Origin: an uncultured Clostridia bacterium | Lineage (GTDB): Bacteria; Bacillota; Clostridia; Christensenellales; Aristaeellaceae | Assembly (NCBI GenBank): GCA_946187775.1 | Contig: CAMHSI010000014.1 | Location: 1-34,497 of the forward strand | Reading direction: 5' to 3' | DNA length: 34,497 nt | Part shown: piece by piece, positions 1-9,040 of the stretch | Numbering within the stretch: position 1 is the stretch's first letter | Layout: each line of letters starts with the position of its first letter | Position numbers and translations under genes: made by a program | Notes under the pieces: model-generated | What the model was told of the DNA's origin: nothing | Databases searched by the model: none | Seen by the model: the letters and a program-made list of their open reading frames with translations, nothing else

Positions 1-50
1 CAACCTGTCCTTTTCAGTGTTTTTCATTCGTGCTTTTCCGCCGGTTTTCC

Positions 51-79
51 TTGTCCCCCTCCCGGGCCCATGGTATAAT
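51..79 (+). promoter_or_regulatory. Sigma-A-type promoter of the first LRR gene
   Basis: TTGTCC (51-56) and TATAAT (74-79) are separated by exactly 17 bases. A start of transcription near 86 would leave a leader of about 70 bases before the ATG at 156. This placement rules out the longer in-frame reading that begins at GTG 30. Confidence 0.7.
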
Positions 80-155
80 TTCCCGGATTGATCTTGCCCG
101 CCCCTCCCGCCTTTTCCGGCAGGGCGCCGGGCGGAAAGGACCTGTTTGCACCGGT

Positions 156-1121
156 ATGAAAAAGCTCATTGCCCTCCTTCTCTGCCTTCTCCTCCTCTGC
201 GGCGCCGCCTCTGCGGAGCAGCTCACCTTCGGCAGCCTTTCCTTCGATTCAGGCGCCGAGGAGATCGATCTCGGGGAGCAGGCTGTCACCTCCGGGGGCA
301 AAACCGGCTGGTCCTCCTTTATCCGCTTCCTCTCCGGCTTTCCGAACCTGAAAAAGGTGGACATGTTCGCCACCCCCGTCACAGAGAGCCAGGTGAACCG
401 CCTGCGGGAGGCCTTTCCGGATGTTTCCTTCGGCTGGACGCTGAAGATGATGCGCTACCACCTCATCCGCACCGACGCCACGGCCTATTCCACCCTCCAC
501 GGCAAGCATCCCAACCACTCCAGCAAGGAATTCGCCCTCCTGAAGTACTGTCCGAATCTGCTGGCCCTGGACCTGGGCCACAATAACCTGACAGATATCT
601 CCTTCCTCGACAGCATGCCCCATCTGCGGGTGCTGATCTTCGGGGAAAACGCAAGGCTCCGGAATATCGAAAAAATCGCCTCCCTGAAGGAGCTGGAATA
701 CCTGGAGCTGTTCACCTGCGGCATCACGGATATCTCCCCCCTGGTGGGCCTTACGAAGCTTACGGACCTGAACCTGTGCAACAACCGGGTGGAGGACTGG
801 CGCCCCCTGAAGCAAATGAAGCAGCTGAAGCGCCTGTGGATCTCCGGCATGATGCGGGGAAAAATGAAAACCGCCGAGCTCACCGAGGCCGAGCTTCAGG
901 AGCTGCGGGAAGCCCTGCCGGACACGGAAATCGTCTGCACCGGCGAGCCAACGGACAACGGCTGGCGCGAGGATCCGGTCACCGGGGAAAAGCATCCCCA
1001 CTATGCCGTTATTTATGAAATGTTCCAGTCCGGCACCTATATTCCCTTTGAGGAATCCGGGGAAGCCGCCCCGGAGGAGTCTTCCGATTCCTTCCTGGTG
1101 GAGGAAATACCCCTGGACTGA
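156..1121 (+). CDS. Secreted leucine-rich-repeat protein (internalin-like LRR)
   Basis: This 321-residue protein begins with a clear signal peptide (residues 1-20, MKKLIALLLC... ending in AASA), so it is exported and probably acts outside the cell or on the wall. The centre, roughly residues 130-235, holds canonical LRR units of about 22 residues with patterns such as LLALDLGHNNLTDISFL and LTDLNLCNNRVED. This is the internalin-like class, unlike the LRR_5 type of the two proteins at 11917 and 14966. The acidic C-terminus carries no anchor that I can recognise. The ATG at 156 was chosen because the signal peptide starts there and a promoter lies at 51-79. The nearest Shine-Dalgarno-like stretch, GGAAAGGA at 133-140, is rather far away (15 bases). 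The ligand is unknown. Confidence 0.8.
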   Translation: MKKLIALLLCLLLLCGAASAEQLTFGSLSFDSGAEEIDLGEQAVTSGGKTGWSSFIRFLSGFPNLKKVDMFATPVTESQVNRLREAFPDVSFGWTLKMMRYHLIRTDATAYSTLHGKHPNHSSKEFALLKYCPNLLALDLGHNNLTDISFLDSMPHLRVLIFGENARLRNIEKIASLKELEYLELFTCGITDISPLVGLTKLTDLNLCNNRVEDWRPLKQMKQLKRLWISGMMRGKMKTAELTEAELQELREALPDTEIVCTGEPTDNGWREDPVTGEKHPHYAVIYEMFQSGTYIPFEESGEAAPEESSDSFLVEEIPLD

Positions 1122-1165
1122 TTTCAGCTTGTATCTACTTTTTATACAGAACGGAGGAAAAAGCC

Positions 1166-2452
1166 ATGGCATCCATCGAAACACTCTGCATCCAGGGGGG
1201 CTACGCCCCGAAGAACGGCGAGCCCCGCCAGATTCCCATCATCCAGTCCACCACCTTCAAGTATGACACCAGCGAGGACATGGGCAAGCTCTTCGACCTG
1301 GAAGCCTCCGGCTATTTCTATTCCCGGCTGCAGAATCCCACCTGCGACCTGGTGGCCGCGAAAATCTGCGCCCTGGAGGGCGGCTCCGCCGCCATGCTCA
1401 CCGGCTCCGGCCAGGCCGCCAATTTCTATGCGGTCTTCAACATCGCCAACGCCGGGGACCATGTGGTGGCCTGCTCCGCCATCTACGGCGGCACCTATAA
1501 CCTCTTCGCTGTCACCATGAAGAAGATGGGCGTCGATTTCACCTTCGTCTCCCCGGACTGCACCCGGGAGGAGCTGGACGCCGCCTTCCGGCCCAACACC
1601 AAGGCCGTCTTCGGCGAAACCATCGCCAACCCCGCCCTGTGCGTGCTGGATATTGAGCTCTTTGCCGATGCGGCCCACCGCCACGGCGTCCCCCTCATCG
1701 TGGACAACACCTTCGCCACCCCCGTCAACTGCCGTCCCTTCGAGTGGGGAGCCGATATCGTAACCCATTCCACCACCAAGTATATGGACGGCCACGGCAG
1801 CGCCGTGGGCGGCTGCATTGTGGACAGCGGCAGGTTCGACTGGGCTGCGGAGCCCGGAAAATACCCGGGCCTCACCACCCCCGATGAAAGCTACCACGGC
1901 ATCATCTACACCGAGCGTTTCGGCCTTGCCGGCGCCTATATCACCAAAGCCGTCAGCCAGCTCATGCGCGATTTCGGCTCCGTCCAGAGCCCCCAGAGCG
2001 CCTTCCTGCTGAATCTCGGGCTGGAAAGCCTCCATGTCCGCATGCAGCGCCACTGCGAAAACGCCCAGGCCATAGCCGAGTTCCTCTCCGGGCATGAAAA
2101 AGTCGCCTGGGTCAGCTATTGCGGCCTCCCCGGCGACAAGTACTATGAGCGGGCACGGAAATACCTGCCCAACGGCTCCTGCGGCGTGGTCTCCTTTGGG
2201 GTCAAAGGCGGCCGGAAGGCCGCGGAGGCCTTCATGAAGCGGCTGAAGGTGGCCGCCATCGAAACCCATGTGGCGGATGCGCGCACCTGCTGTCTCCACC
2301 CCGCCAGCGCAACCCACCGCCAGATGAACGATGAGGAGCTTCGCGCCGCCGGCGTTTCCCCGGACCTGGTGCGCCTCAGCGTCGGCCTGGAGAGCAAGGA
2401 GGACCTGATCGCGGATCTCAGCCAGGCCCTCGGTGCCACAGAAGAACAATAA
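1166..2452 (+). CDS. metY: O-acetylhomoserine sulfhydrylase (PLP-dependent)
   Basis: This 428-residue cytoplasmic enzyme of the Cys/Met-metabolism PLP family matches the usual MetY length. It would convert O-acetylhomoserine and sulfide to homocysteine, the direct-sulfhydrylation step of methionine synthesis. Visible signatures are the N-terminal TLCIQGGY and PIIQSTTF region, YSRLQNPT at about 52-59, SGQAA at 81-85 and the PLP-lysine motif HSTTKYMDGHG with Lys205. The C-terminal HPASATHRQM segment is also typical. GGAGG at 1153-1157 lies 8 bases before the ATG. No riboswitch fits in the 44-base gap upstream, so it may be read through from the LRR gene. Its last 35 bases overlap the last codons of the convergent antiporter-subunit gene. 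A gamma-lyase activity is the alternative, but length and motifs favour MetY. Confidence 0.9.
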   Translation: MASIETLCIQGGYAPKNGEPRQIPIIQSTTFKYDTSEDMGKLFDLEASGYFYSRLQNPTCDLVAAKICALEGGSAAMLTGSGQAANFYAVFNIANAGDHVVACSAIYGGTYNLFAVTMKKMGVDFTFVSPDCTREELDAAFRPNTKAVFGETIANPALCVLDIELFADAAHRHGVPLIVDNTFATPVNCRPFEWGADIVTHSTTKYMDGHGSAVGGCIVDSGRFDWAAEPGKYPGLTTPDESYHGIIYTERFGLAGAYITKAVSQLMRDFGSVQSPQSAFLLNLGLESLHVRMQRHCENAQAIAEFLSGHEKVAWVSYCGLPGDKYYERARKYLPNGSCGVVSFGVKGGRKAAEAFMKRLKVAAIETHVADARTCCLHPASATHRQMNDEELRAAGVSPDLVRLSVGLESKEDLIADLSQALGATEEQ

Positions 2453-4544
2453 CAACGATCACGATTCCCGCCAGCATCAGCAGGAAGCCGTAGGATACGC
2501 TGTTGACCACCCGGTCCTGCTCCTCCGTCGCTTCCTGCTGCTGCATGGCCAGCACATATTCAAAGTCCTGCCGCAGCGGCCGGGAGCGCAGCACCGTTCG
2601 GTTCAGCAGCCCCGCGCAGCGGTTCAGAAAGCAGCCCAGCCGGTATGTGAAAGCATTGCCGACCGGTACCTGCTTTTTTATTTTGTCCCTCCGGAAGAAG
2701 AGCCGGTGGGCCAGCACCGTCATCCGCTCCGGCAGCTCGCACAGGAAACGGCACAGGGCCGTCACCGCCGCCGGAATCACCCGTACGCAGGCAAAGGATT
2801 CCGGCAGTCCCGCCAGGAAGCCCGTAAGCCCCGCGATGCCCTTCGGAATCGTCTCCTTCACCAGGGTGGAATCCGGGAATTCCATGATTCGCCGGTCCAC
2901 TGCCGCCAGCACGTCCGGCAGGATCCGCAGCACAGGCCGGTAAACCCGCTCCTCCAGGTCCAGCCACGCCGGCCAGCGGTCCAGGTATACGCTTCCGCCT
3001 TCCTCCCGGCGGATCATCCATTTCCGCACCACCGTCAGGTACACCGCCGCCCCGATCCCGATGCTGATCAGCGCCCCCTTCAGGTTTTCCCAGTTGAAGA
3101 AAACGAAGTCCTTTTCCCCGAAGCCGAAGAAGTCCATGCTCATCCCCGCCAGGGGGCTCATCAACTGCCGTCCCGCGATGCCGAAAACCGGCAGCGCTGC
3201 CGCGGAAAGGATCAGCGCCAGAGCCGAGAGGCGGCTCACGTACCGGCCCCCCGCCGGCTTTCCTTCCCCGGGTCCCTTCTCCACAAACAGGCACACATAC
3301 AGCTTTGTCATATAGGCCACCGTCAGTCCGCCGGAAACCAGGAACAGGATCTCCAGGGCCTTCACCGCGCCCCAGGCTCCGCTTCCGTTTTCCGCCAGCA
3401 CCTCCAGGTATTCCAGCAGCCCTTCGTGCAGCAGGGATTTGGAATTGAATCCCGCCCCCAGCGGCGGAATGCAGCCGATGGACAGCGCCCCGCAGAGGAA
3501 CACGGCGTGCAGCAGGGGTTTCCCCCGCCCGAAGCCCCGGATCCTGTTCAGGTCCAGCTCCTCCAGGTTCATGAACACCGTTCCCGCGCACAGGAACAGG
3601 CACAGCTTGCACAGGGAATGGTTCACCATGTGCAGCACCGTGCCGTAGGCGGCGGTGGTTCCGTGGTGCCCCAGCAGCAGGGTCACGGCGATTCCCACCA
3701 CGATGAATCCCACCTGGCTCACCGAGGAGCAGGCCAGCGTCCGCTTCAGGTTCACCGAAAACAGGCCCAGCACCGCCCCCAGGAACATGGTCACCGCTCC
3801 CAGCCCCAGCAGCACCTGCCCGAAGGCCTCGTTCCCCTGGTTCAGCCGCAGGGCAACCACGGCGATCCCCAGGATGCCGGTCTTGGTCAGCATGCCGGAA
3901 AGGATGGCGGAAGCCGGCGCCGGCGCCACCGGGTGCGCCTTCGGCAGCCAGATATGCACCGGGAAAAGCCCCGCCTTGGCCGCAAAGCCGAACATCGTCA
4001 GCCAGGAGGCCGCCGTCAGGATTCCCCGGTTCCCCGTAAAGGCCGCCGCGGCTTCCCGCAGCTCATCGTACCGCAGGGTGCCCAGGTGCCTCCACAAAAG
4101 GAACAGGCCCATCAGCGTCACAAGCCCGCCGATCACCGCCACCGCCAGGTAGGTCTGCCCGGCCCGCATGGCCTCCGGTGTTTCCTCCTGTACAACCCAG
4201 ATGTAGCTGGCCAGGGACATCACCTCAAAGCACACCAGCGTTGTAAACAGATCGTCCGCGTAAAACACGCCCAGGGTGGCCCCCAGGGTCACCAGGTTGA
4301 AAACCAGGTACCGGCCGGTGTGCTGATCGTGCCGGAAATATTCCGGCGTCAGCATTCCCGTCACCGTCCACATGAAGGCGCACAGCACCCCGTACATTCC
4401 CCGGAATCCCCCCGTGCGGAAGGAAAGCCCCATTCCGCAGATGCCGGGCAGGGAAAGCTCTGCCGGGCGCAGGCACAGCCATACGCTGCCGGCGAGAACC
4501 GCCGCCAGGAAGGCCGGGAAGGCCGGAAGCATCCGTTTCTTCAT
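2418..4544 (-). CDS. Antiporter-like membrane subunit with long C-terminal extension (NuoL/MrpA/MrpD superfamily)
   Basis: This 708-residue polytopic protein is the fourth and last large proton/cation-translocating subunit of the Mrp/Mbh-like operon. The core (about 1-510) carries the superfamily hallmarks: Glu107 in FTTLVCFEVMSL, Lys190 in GFAAKAGLFPVHIWLP and Lys221 in LSGMLTKTGILG. These correspond to the conserved TM5 Glu and TM7/TM8 Lys of complex I and Mrp subunits. Residues 511-708 form an extension with amphipathic, Pro/Arg-rich segments and a final hydrophobic helix (about 683-703). It may resemble the lateral helix plus anchor of NuoL-type subunits, though no clear homology is visible. 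GGGGAGAGG immediately precedes the ATG, which starts 13 bases after the previous stop. The 3' end overlaps metY by 35 bases. Confidence 0.88.
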   Translation of the reverse strand: MKKRMLPAFPAFLAAVLAGSVWLCLRPAELSLPGICGMGLSFRTGGFRGMYGVLCAFMWTVTGMLTPEYFRHDQHTGRYLVFNLVTLGATLGVFYADDLFTTLVCFEVMSLASYIWVVQEETPEAMRAGQTYLAVAVIGGLVTLMGLFLLWRHLGTLRYDELREAAAAFTGNRGILTAASWLTMFGFAAKAGLFPVHIWLPKAHPVAPAPASAILSGMLTKTGILGIAVVALRLNQGNEAFGQVLLGLGAVTMFLGAVLGLFSVNLKRTLACSSVSQVGFIVVGIAVTLLLGHHGTTAAYGTVLHMVNHSLCKLCLFLCAGTVFMNLEELDLNRIRGFGRGKPLLHAVFLCGALSIGCIPPLGAGFNSKSLLHEGLLEYLEVLAENGSGAWGAVKALEILFLVSGGLTVAYMTKLYVCLFVEKGPGEGKPAGGRYVSRLSALALILSAAALPVFGIAGRQLMSPLAGMSMDFFGFGEKDFVFFNWENLKGALISIGIGAAVYLTVVRKWMIRREEGGSVYLDRWPAWLDLEERVYRPVLRILPDVLAAVDRRIMEFPDSTLVKETIPKGIAGLTGFLAGLPESFACVRVIPAAVTALCRFLCELPERMTVLAHRLFFRRDKIKKQVPVGNAFTYRLGCFLNRCAGLLNRTVLRSRPLRQDFEYVLAMQQQEATEEQDRVVNSVSYGFLLMLAGIVIVVIVLLWHRGPG

Positions 4545-4557
4545 TATCCTCTCCCCT

Positions 4558-6027
4558 TTATATGCCTGCAGTCAGTGTCCGGATCAGCGCCTCCAGCCGA
4601 GGGCCTGCCAGGCCCGCCGCCAGCACCGTTGCCGCCGAGAAGCCCAGCAGCAGCCGGGCCTGCCGGGAAGGCTCCCAGCGGTCCCCCGCCGGGTCCCCGG
4701 CCCGCTCCTCCAGCGGCCTGAAATACATCAGGAAGGACGGGGCCAGCACGTATACCGCCGTCAGCACCGTGGAAATCACCAGCGCCGCCAGTCCCAGCAT
4801 CCCCAGCCAGCTTCCCTCCGCCCGGGCCGCCGCCATCAGGTTCCATTTGCTCAGGAATCCGCACATGGGGGGAACCCCCGTCAGGGCCGCCCCCAGGAAG
4901 GTGTATATGCCGCAGGTCACGGGCATCCGCCTGGCCAGGCCCCGCAGCTGCTGCACCTCGCTTCTCCCGGTCCACACCAGGATCAGTCCGGCGCACCAGA
5001 ACAGCCCGATCTTCATCAGGCTGTGGCTTACCATGTGGAGCAGGCCGCCCTGCACCCCGGCGTTCGTCATCAGCGCCACGCCCATCAGCATGTACGAAAG
5101 GTTGGACACCGTGGAAAAGGCCAGCCGTTTTTTCAGGTTCCCCTGCCGCACCGCCTTCACCGCGGCAAACACCACCGTGAAGCAGCTCAGGCACACCGCT
5201 GCCGCCTGGGGGGCCGATCCCGCCAGGAAGTCCCGCCCGAAGGTGAACCAGGACATGCGGATCACCGCGAAAACCCCCGCGTTCACCACCGCCACCGCGT
5301 GCAGCAGCGCCGTCACCGGCGTCGGCGCCACGCTCACCGCCGGCAGCCAGGCGTACATGGGGAAAACCGCCGCCTTCGTCCCGAATCCGATGAAGGACAG
5401 CAGGAAAATCCACCGCAGCAGGTCCTCATGCCCCGCGGCCCTTCCCGGCTCCAGCACCCCCACCGGCGAGAAATCCGCCCCGGAGCCGTAGTGGCTCAGG
5501 AACATCATCCCCACAAAGGCCATGGCCGCCCCGGTAATGGAGAAGGTCACATAGGCCCTTCCCGCCCTCCGGGCCGCCCGGTCCTTCTGGAAGGCTACCA
5601 GCGGCAGCGTGATCATCGTCAGGCACTCATAGAACACATACAGCGTAAAAAGGTTCGCGGAAAAGGCCACCGCCAGCGCCACGCCGAAGGACATGGTATA
5701 AAAGCCGTAGAAGCTGTCCGCCCGTTCCCCCTTCATGTAGATGAAGGAGTAGATCGTGGCCGGCGGCCACAGCACCGCCATCAGCCCCGCGAAGATTTTC
5801 CCCGTTCCGTCCAGCCGGAAGGCCAGGGTCAGGTCGTCCATCACGGAGAAGAGCACCGAGCTGTTCCCTTCTGCAGTAAAAAGCAGCAGCCCCGTCAGCA
5901 CCGTTGTCAGGCACACGGTCAGCATCACCAGCGTTTCCTTCATCCGCCGGGAAACGCGGATCAGCATGCACCCCAGGCCCCCGGCCATGGGCAGCAGCAC
6001 CGTGGGAATCATCCACCAGGAAGGCAT
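4558..6027 (-). CDS. Antiporter-like membrane subunit, MrpA/NuoL-type core
   Basis: This 489-residue integral membrane protein is the third of four antiporter-like subunits in the operon. The TM5 glutamate is Glu134 (VFYECLTMITLP) and the TM7 lysine is Lys218 (GFGTKAAVFPMYAWLP). The next signature reads LLHAVAVVNAGV: His243 is in the MrpA/NuoL-style position, but Asn249 stands where Mrp-type proteins usually carry Lys. This makes it the most NuoL/MrpA-like of the four. The start at 6027 (MPSWWMIP) was chosen over 6063 because GGGGAGGG lies about 9 bases upstream and the longer reading would overlap the previous gene without its own ribosome binding site. The gap to the upstream stop is 16 bases. 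It lacks the long MrpA C-terminal half, whose parts are encoded separately at 10336-10626 and 9408-10352. Confidence 0.88.
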   Translation of the reverse strand: MPSWWMIPTVLLPMAGGLGCMLIRVSRRMKETLVMLTVCLTTVLTGLLLFTAEGNSSVLFSVMDDLTLAFRLDGTGKIFAGLMAVLWPPATIYSFIYMKGERADSFYGFYTMSFGVALAVAFSANLFTLYVFYECLTMITLPLVAFQKDRAARRAGRAYVTFSITGAAMAFVGMMFLSHYGSGADFSPVGVLEPGRAAGHEDLLRWIFLLSFIGFGTKAAVFPMYAWLPAVSVAPTPVTALLHAVAVVNAGVFAVIRMSWFTFGRDFLAGSAPQAAAVCLSCFTVVFAAVKAVRQGNLKKRLAFSTVSNLSYMLMGVALMTNAGVQGGLLHMVSHSLMKIGLFWCAGLILVWTGRSEVQQLRGLARRMPVTCGIYTFLGAALTGVPPMCGFLSKWNLMAAARAEGSWLGMLGLAALVISTVLTAVYVLAPSFLMYFRPLEERAGDPAGDRWEPSRQARLLLGFSAATVLAAGLAGPRLEALIRTLTAGI

Positions 6028-6043
6028 CTGATGTTCCCTCCCC

Positions 6044-7522
6044 TCACAGCACCGAAGCGGCAATGGAGCTGAACAGCGCGATCAGCTTTCCCGGGAAAAC
6101 GCCAAGCGCCACGCTCAGCAGGGCAAAGCAGGCCATGGGAATCCACATGGAAGCCCCGGGATCGCATTTCGTCAGGCTCTCCGCCGGAATCTCCCGGGAG
6201 GGGAAGAATCCCCGGATCGCTATGCTCAGCAGGTATCCCGCCGTCAGCAGCGCGGAAACCAGCAGCACTGCCGGTCCCAGCCAGGTCAGCCACTGCGGGA
6301 TCCCGGCCGCGGCCAGGGATCCCTGGGCCAGGTACCATTTGGAAACGAAGCCCAGGCAGGGCGGAATGCCCACCAGCCCCAGGGATACCGCCGTGAAGCA
6401 GGCCATCACCTTCGGCATCCGCTTCCCGATTCCCTCCAGCTCCTCCACCCGGGTCTTCCCCGTCTTGTGGATAATGGCGCCGGCGGACATGAACAGCGTG
6501 TCCTTGATCAGGCTGTGGGCACACACGTGCAGCAGCGCCCCGGTCACGCCGGGGGCCGTCATGGTGGCCAGGCCGAAGAGCACGTAGCTCACCTGGGACA
6601 CAGAGGAGTAGGCCAGCCGTTTTTTCAGCACCTGCTCCTTGTAGGCCAGCAGCGAACCGGAGAACACCGTAAACATCGTCAGGGCCAGGAAAACGATCTG
6701 CACCCAGCTTCCCCGAAGGGTCTCAGCCCCGATCAGCTCATACACCACCCGGTATACCCCCAGCACGCCGGACTTGGTAATGATGCCGGAAAGCACGGCG
6801 GAGGCAGGGGCCGGCGCCACGGGGTGGGCCGTGGGCAGCCATCCGTGGAGCGGGAACATGCCAGCCTTCGTTCCGAAGCCGATGATCAGCAGCATCCCCG
6901 CCGCCAGCACGGTGCTCCGGCCCTCTCCTTTCCCCGCGTCGTTCAGCACGCCCCCCGGGGCGAAGGAGAAGGAGGAGATATTTCCCGCCAGCAGGAACAT
7001 CCCCAGCAGCGCCAGGGAAGCTCCCAGCACGGAGTAGATCAGGTATTTGATGCCCGCGGCAACCGCATCCTTCTGCATCGTGTGCACCACCATGGGCACG
7101 GAAAGCAGCGCCATCAGCTCATAGAACATGTAGAAGGTAACGATGGATCCGGACATGGCAAGGGCCGTCAGCGCCCCGCCCGTCATCAGGTAAAACCCGT
7201 AATACCGGTCCAGGCTTCCCTCGTGCTCCATATACTCAAAGGAATAGATCCCCACGCCGAACCACACAAGGTTCATCAGCGCGGCGAAGAATTTCGCGAT
7301 ATCGTCGGATTTCAGGAACACCGGCAGGTTCCGGGACAGGCTGAAGAGCTGGAAAGCCTTTTCCCCATCCAGCAGCACCGGGATCATCAGCAGCACGTTG
7401 ATCCCCAGGCAGCAAGAAACCGCCGCCCTCCGGGCGCGGTTCCCAAAAAGCCCGCAGGCGGTCAGGATGCCGGCCAGGACCGGAAAAAGCACAGGTATAA
7501 TCAGGTACCAGGATGCAGTCAT
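6044..7522 (-). CDS. Antiporter-like membrane subunit, MrpD/NuoN-type
   Basis: This 492-residue polytopic protein is the second of the four antiporter-type subunits. All three expected charged residues are present: Glu135 in YMFYELMALLSVPMV, Lys219 in GFGTKAGMFPLHGWLP and Lys250 in LSGIITKSGVLG. The helix that follows includes the motif KKRLAYSSVSQVSY, typical of proton-translocating subunits. It starts 15 bases after the preceding gene, with GGGGAGG about 9 bases upstream of the ATG. Of the four large subunits, this one and the one at 2418 keep the complete set of ionisable residues. It should sit in the cytoplasmic membrane and contribute an H+ or Na+ half-channel pair. Assignment to one named Mrp or Mbh letter is not secure, because these paralogues differ little in local motifs. 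Confidence 0.88.
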   Translation of the reverse strand: MTASWYLIIPVLFPVLAGILTACGLFGNRARRAAVSCCLGINVLLMIPVLLDGEKAFQLFSLSRNLPVFLKSDDIAKFFAALMNLVWFGVGIYSFEYMEHEGSLDRYYGFYLMTGGALTALAMSGSIVTFYMFYELMALLSVPMVVHTMQKDAVAAGIKYLIYSVLGASLALLGMFLLAGNISSFSFAPGGVLNDAGKGEGRSTVLAAGMLLIIGFGTKAGMFPLHGWLPTAHPVAPAPASAVLSGIITKSGVLGVYRVVYELIGAETLRGSWVQIVFLALTMFTVFSGSLLAYKEQVLKKRLAYSSVSQVSYVLFGLATMTAPGVTGALLHVCAHSLIKDTLFMSAGAIIHKTGKTRVEELEGIGKRMPKVMACFTAVSLGLVGIPPCLGFVSKWYLAQGSLAAAGIPQWLTWLGPAVLLVSALLTAGYLLSIAIRGFFPSREIPAESLTKCDPGASMWIPMACFALLSVALGVFPGKLIALFSSIAASVL

Positions 7523-7537
7523 TGTCAGATCCTCCCC

Positions 7538-9037
7538 TCAGGAAAACATGGAAAGGCCGCGGAGCAGTCCGTTGATAATCCGCTGGGAAAACAGCCCCAG
7601 CCCGGCGTTCAGCGCAATGAACCCCAGCAGGGACAGGGCGTAGGCCGCCCCGTTGTGCACCGGCTCCGGCGGCGTGTCCGGCTTCTCCCCGGAATAGATG
7701 GAAATCATGGTCCGCAGGAAATACAGCGTGTTCAGCCAGGTGGAAAGCACCAGGAAAACCAGCACCGGAACCCGGTGGGCCGCGTCGATGTCAATCACCG
7801 CCCGCACGAAGTTCACCTTGCTGGGGAATCCCCCCAGGAAGGGAAAGCCCACCATCGTCAGGCTGCCGATGGTGAAGGCGGCGGCCGTCAGCTTCGCCCG
7901 GTATCCGGATCCCCGGATGTCCCGCAGCCTGGTGGAGGGGCCGGATACCCGCGCCAGCGCGTCCGTGGTGATAAACAGCATGGACTTGCACGCCGCGTGG
8001 GACAGCAGGTGGAAGGTGGCGGCCAGCATGCCCAGCTCGCTCCCCAGCCCGATGCCCATGAAGATGTAGCCGATCTGCGCCACCGAGGAGAAGGCGATCA
8101 TCCGCTTCAGGTCCCGCTGCCGGATGGCGGAAACGCTGCCGGTAATCATCGCCGTCAGGCCGAAGCCGAAGAGCACGTTGATGATCCCCGTTCCCGCGAA
8201 GAATTCCGTCCCGAAAACCCGGTAGATAATCTTGATCAGCAGGAAAATATAGGCGTGGGACACCAGCCCGGAAAGGATGGACGCACTGGCCGGGGAAGCC
8301 GCCCCGTAGGCGTCCGGCACCCAGGAGTGGAAGGGAAACAGCGCGCTCTTGATGCTGAGCCCCACCGTAATCAGCCCCACCGTCACCGTCAGCGGAAGCC
8401 CGTATTTCCCCGCCGCGGCAACGGCCCCCAGGGTCTCCCGGATGGGCGTCATCAGCAGGTGCCCCGTCAGGTCATACAGCAGCACGATCCCCAGCAGGAA
8501 CAGCGAGGAGGCCACCATGTTCATGATCATGTACCGGGCGGAGGCCAGCAGGGCCCTTCCGGCACCATGGGCGGCGATCATTCCCGCCGCCGCCAGCGTC
8601 ATGATTTCAACGAAAACATACGAGGTAAACAGGTCGTTGGTAAAGATCTGCGCCGCCAGGGAAGCGGTCATCAGCAGCACCATGGCGTAGTACATGGGCA
8701 GCTTTTCGTGCTGCATGTGCTCCTCCAGCCGCCGGATGCCGCCCACCAGGGACAGCAGCAGGATCAGCATGAAGAAAAACAGCACGATTCCCTCCAGCAG
8801 CCCGCCCCGGATTTCATTGCCGAAGGGCGCCGGAAAGTGGCCCATGGGAAAGGTGTAGGATTGTCCGAATTCCCGGATCCGCACCAGGAACAGCACGGAG
8901 AAAACCGTTTCCGCCCCCAGCACCGCCAGGCAGAAGCCTTTGGCCGCCTTTCCCCGCAGCATGAAAACCAGCGCCGCGGAAAACAGCGGCAGGATGATGC
9001 AGAAAAGCGGCAGGGACTGCCAGAGCTCCATCGTCAC
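7538..9037 (-). CDS. mrpD: Antiporter-like membrane subunit, MrpD/MbhH position
   Basis: This 499-residue protein lies directly after mrpC, the position of mrpD in Mrp operons and mbhH in membrane-bound hydrogenase operons. Glu144 (YVFVEIMTL) and Lys230 (GLSIKSALFPFHSWVP) are the conserved TM5 and TM7 residues. In the next signature, ILSGLVSHAYIFLL, His261 stands where the relatives at 2418 and 6044 have Lys. The motif LKRMIAFSSVAQIGY follows. The start is probably the GTG at 9037, because AGGAGG lies 10 bases before it inside the end of mrpC; the ATG two codons later is the alternative. Spacing from mrpC is only 3 bases, so translation is likely coupled. The name rests mainly on gene order. 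Confidence 0.88.
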   Translation of the reverse strand: MTMELWQSLPLFCIILPLFSAALVFMLRGKAAKGFCLAVLGAETVFSVLFLVRIREFGQSYTFPMGHFPAPFGNEIRGGLLEGIVLFFFMLILLLSLVGGIRRLEEHMQHEKLPMYYAMVLLMTASLAAQIFTNDLFTSYVFVEIMTLAAAGMIAAHGAGRALLASARYMIMNMVASSLFLLGIVLLYDLTGHLLMTPIRETLGAVAAAGKYGLPLTVTVGLITVGLSIKSALFPFHSWVPDAYGAASPASASILSGLVSHAYIFLLIKIIYRVFGTEFFAGTGIINVLFGFGLTAMITGSVSAIRQRDLKRMIAFSSVAQIGYIFMGIGLGSELGMLAATFHLLSHAACKSMLFITTDALARVSGPSTRLRDIRGSGYRAKLTAAAFTIGSLTMVGFPFLGGFPSKVNFVRAVIDIDAAHRVPVLVFLVLSTWLNTLYFLRTMISIYSGEKPDTPPEPVHNGAAYALSLLGFIALNAGLGLFSQRIINGLLRGLSMFS

Positions 9038-9040
9038 GCG

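Noticed and set aside
30-155. N-terminal extension of the first LRR protein
   Set aside because: It would start upstream of the promoter at 51-79 and precede a perfect signal peptide.
1122-1165. Promoter or methionine-type riboswitch before metY
   Set aside because: The gap of 44 bases is too short for a SAM riboswitch. TATACA at 1143 has no acceptable -35.
2433-4721. 762-residue plus-strand open frame opposite the antiporter subunits
   Set aside because: It is antisense to genes with clear family motifs, is rich in Gln/His/Arg/Pro, and has no recognisable domain. It is a by-product of high GC and codon bias.
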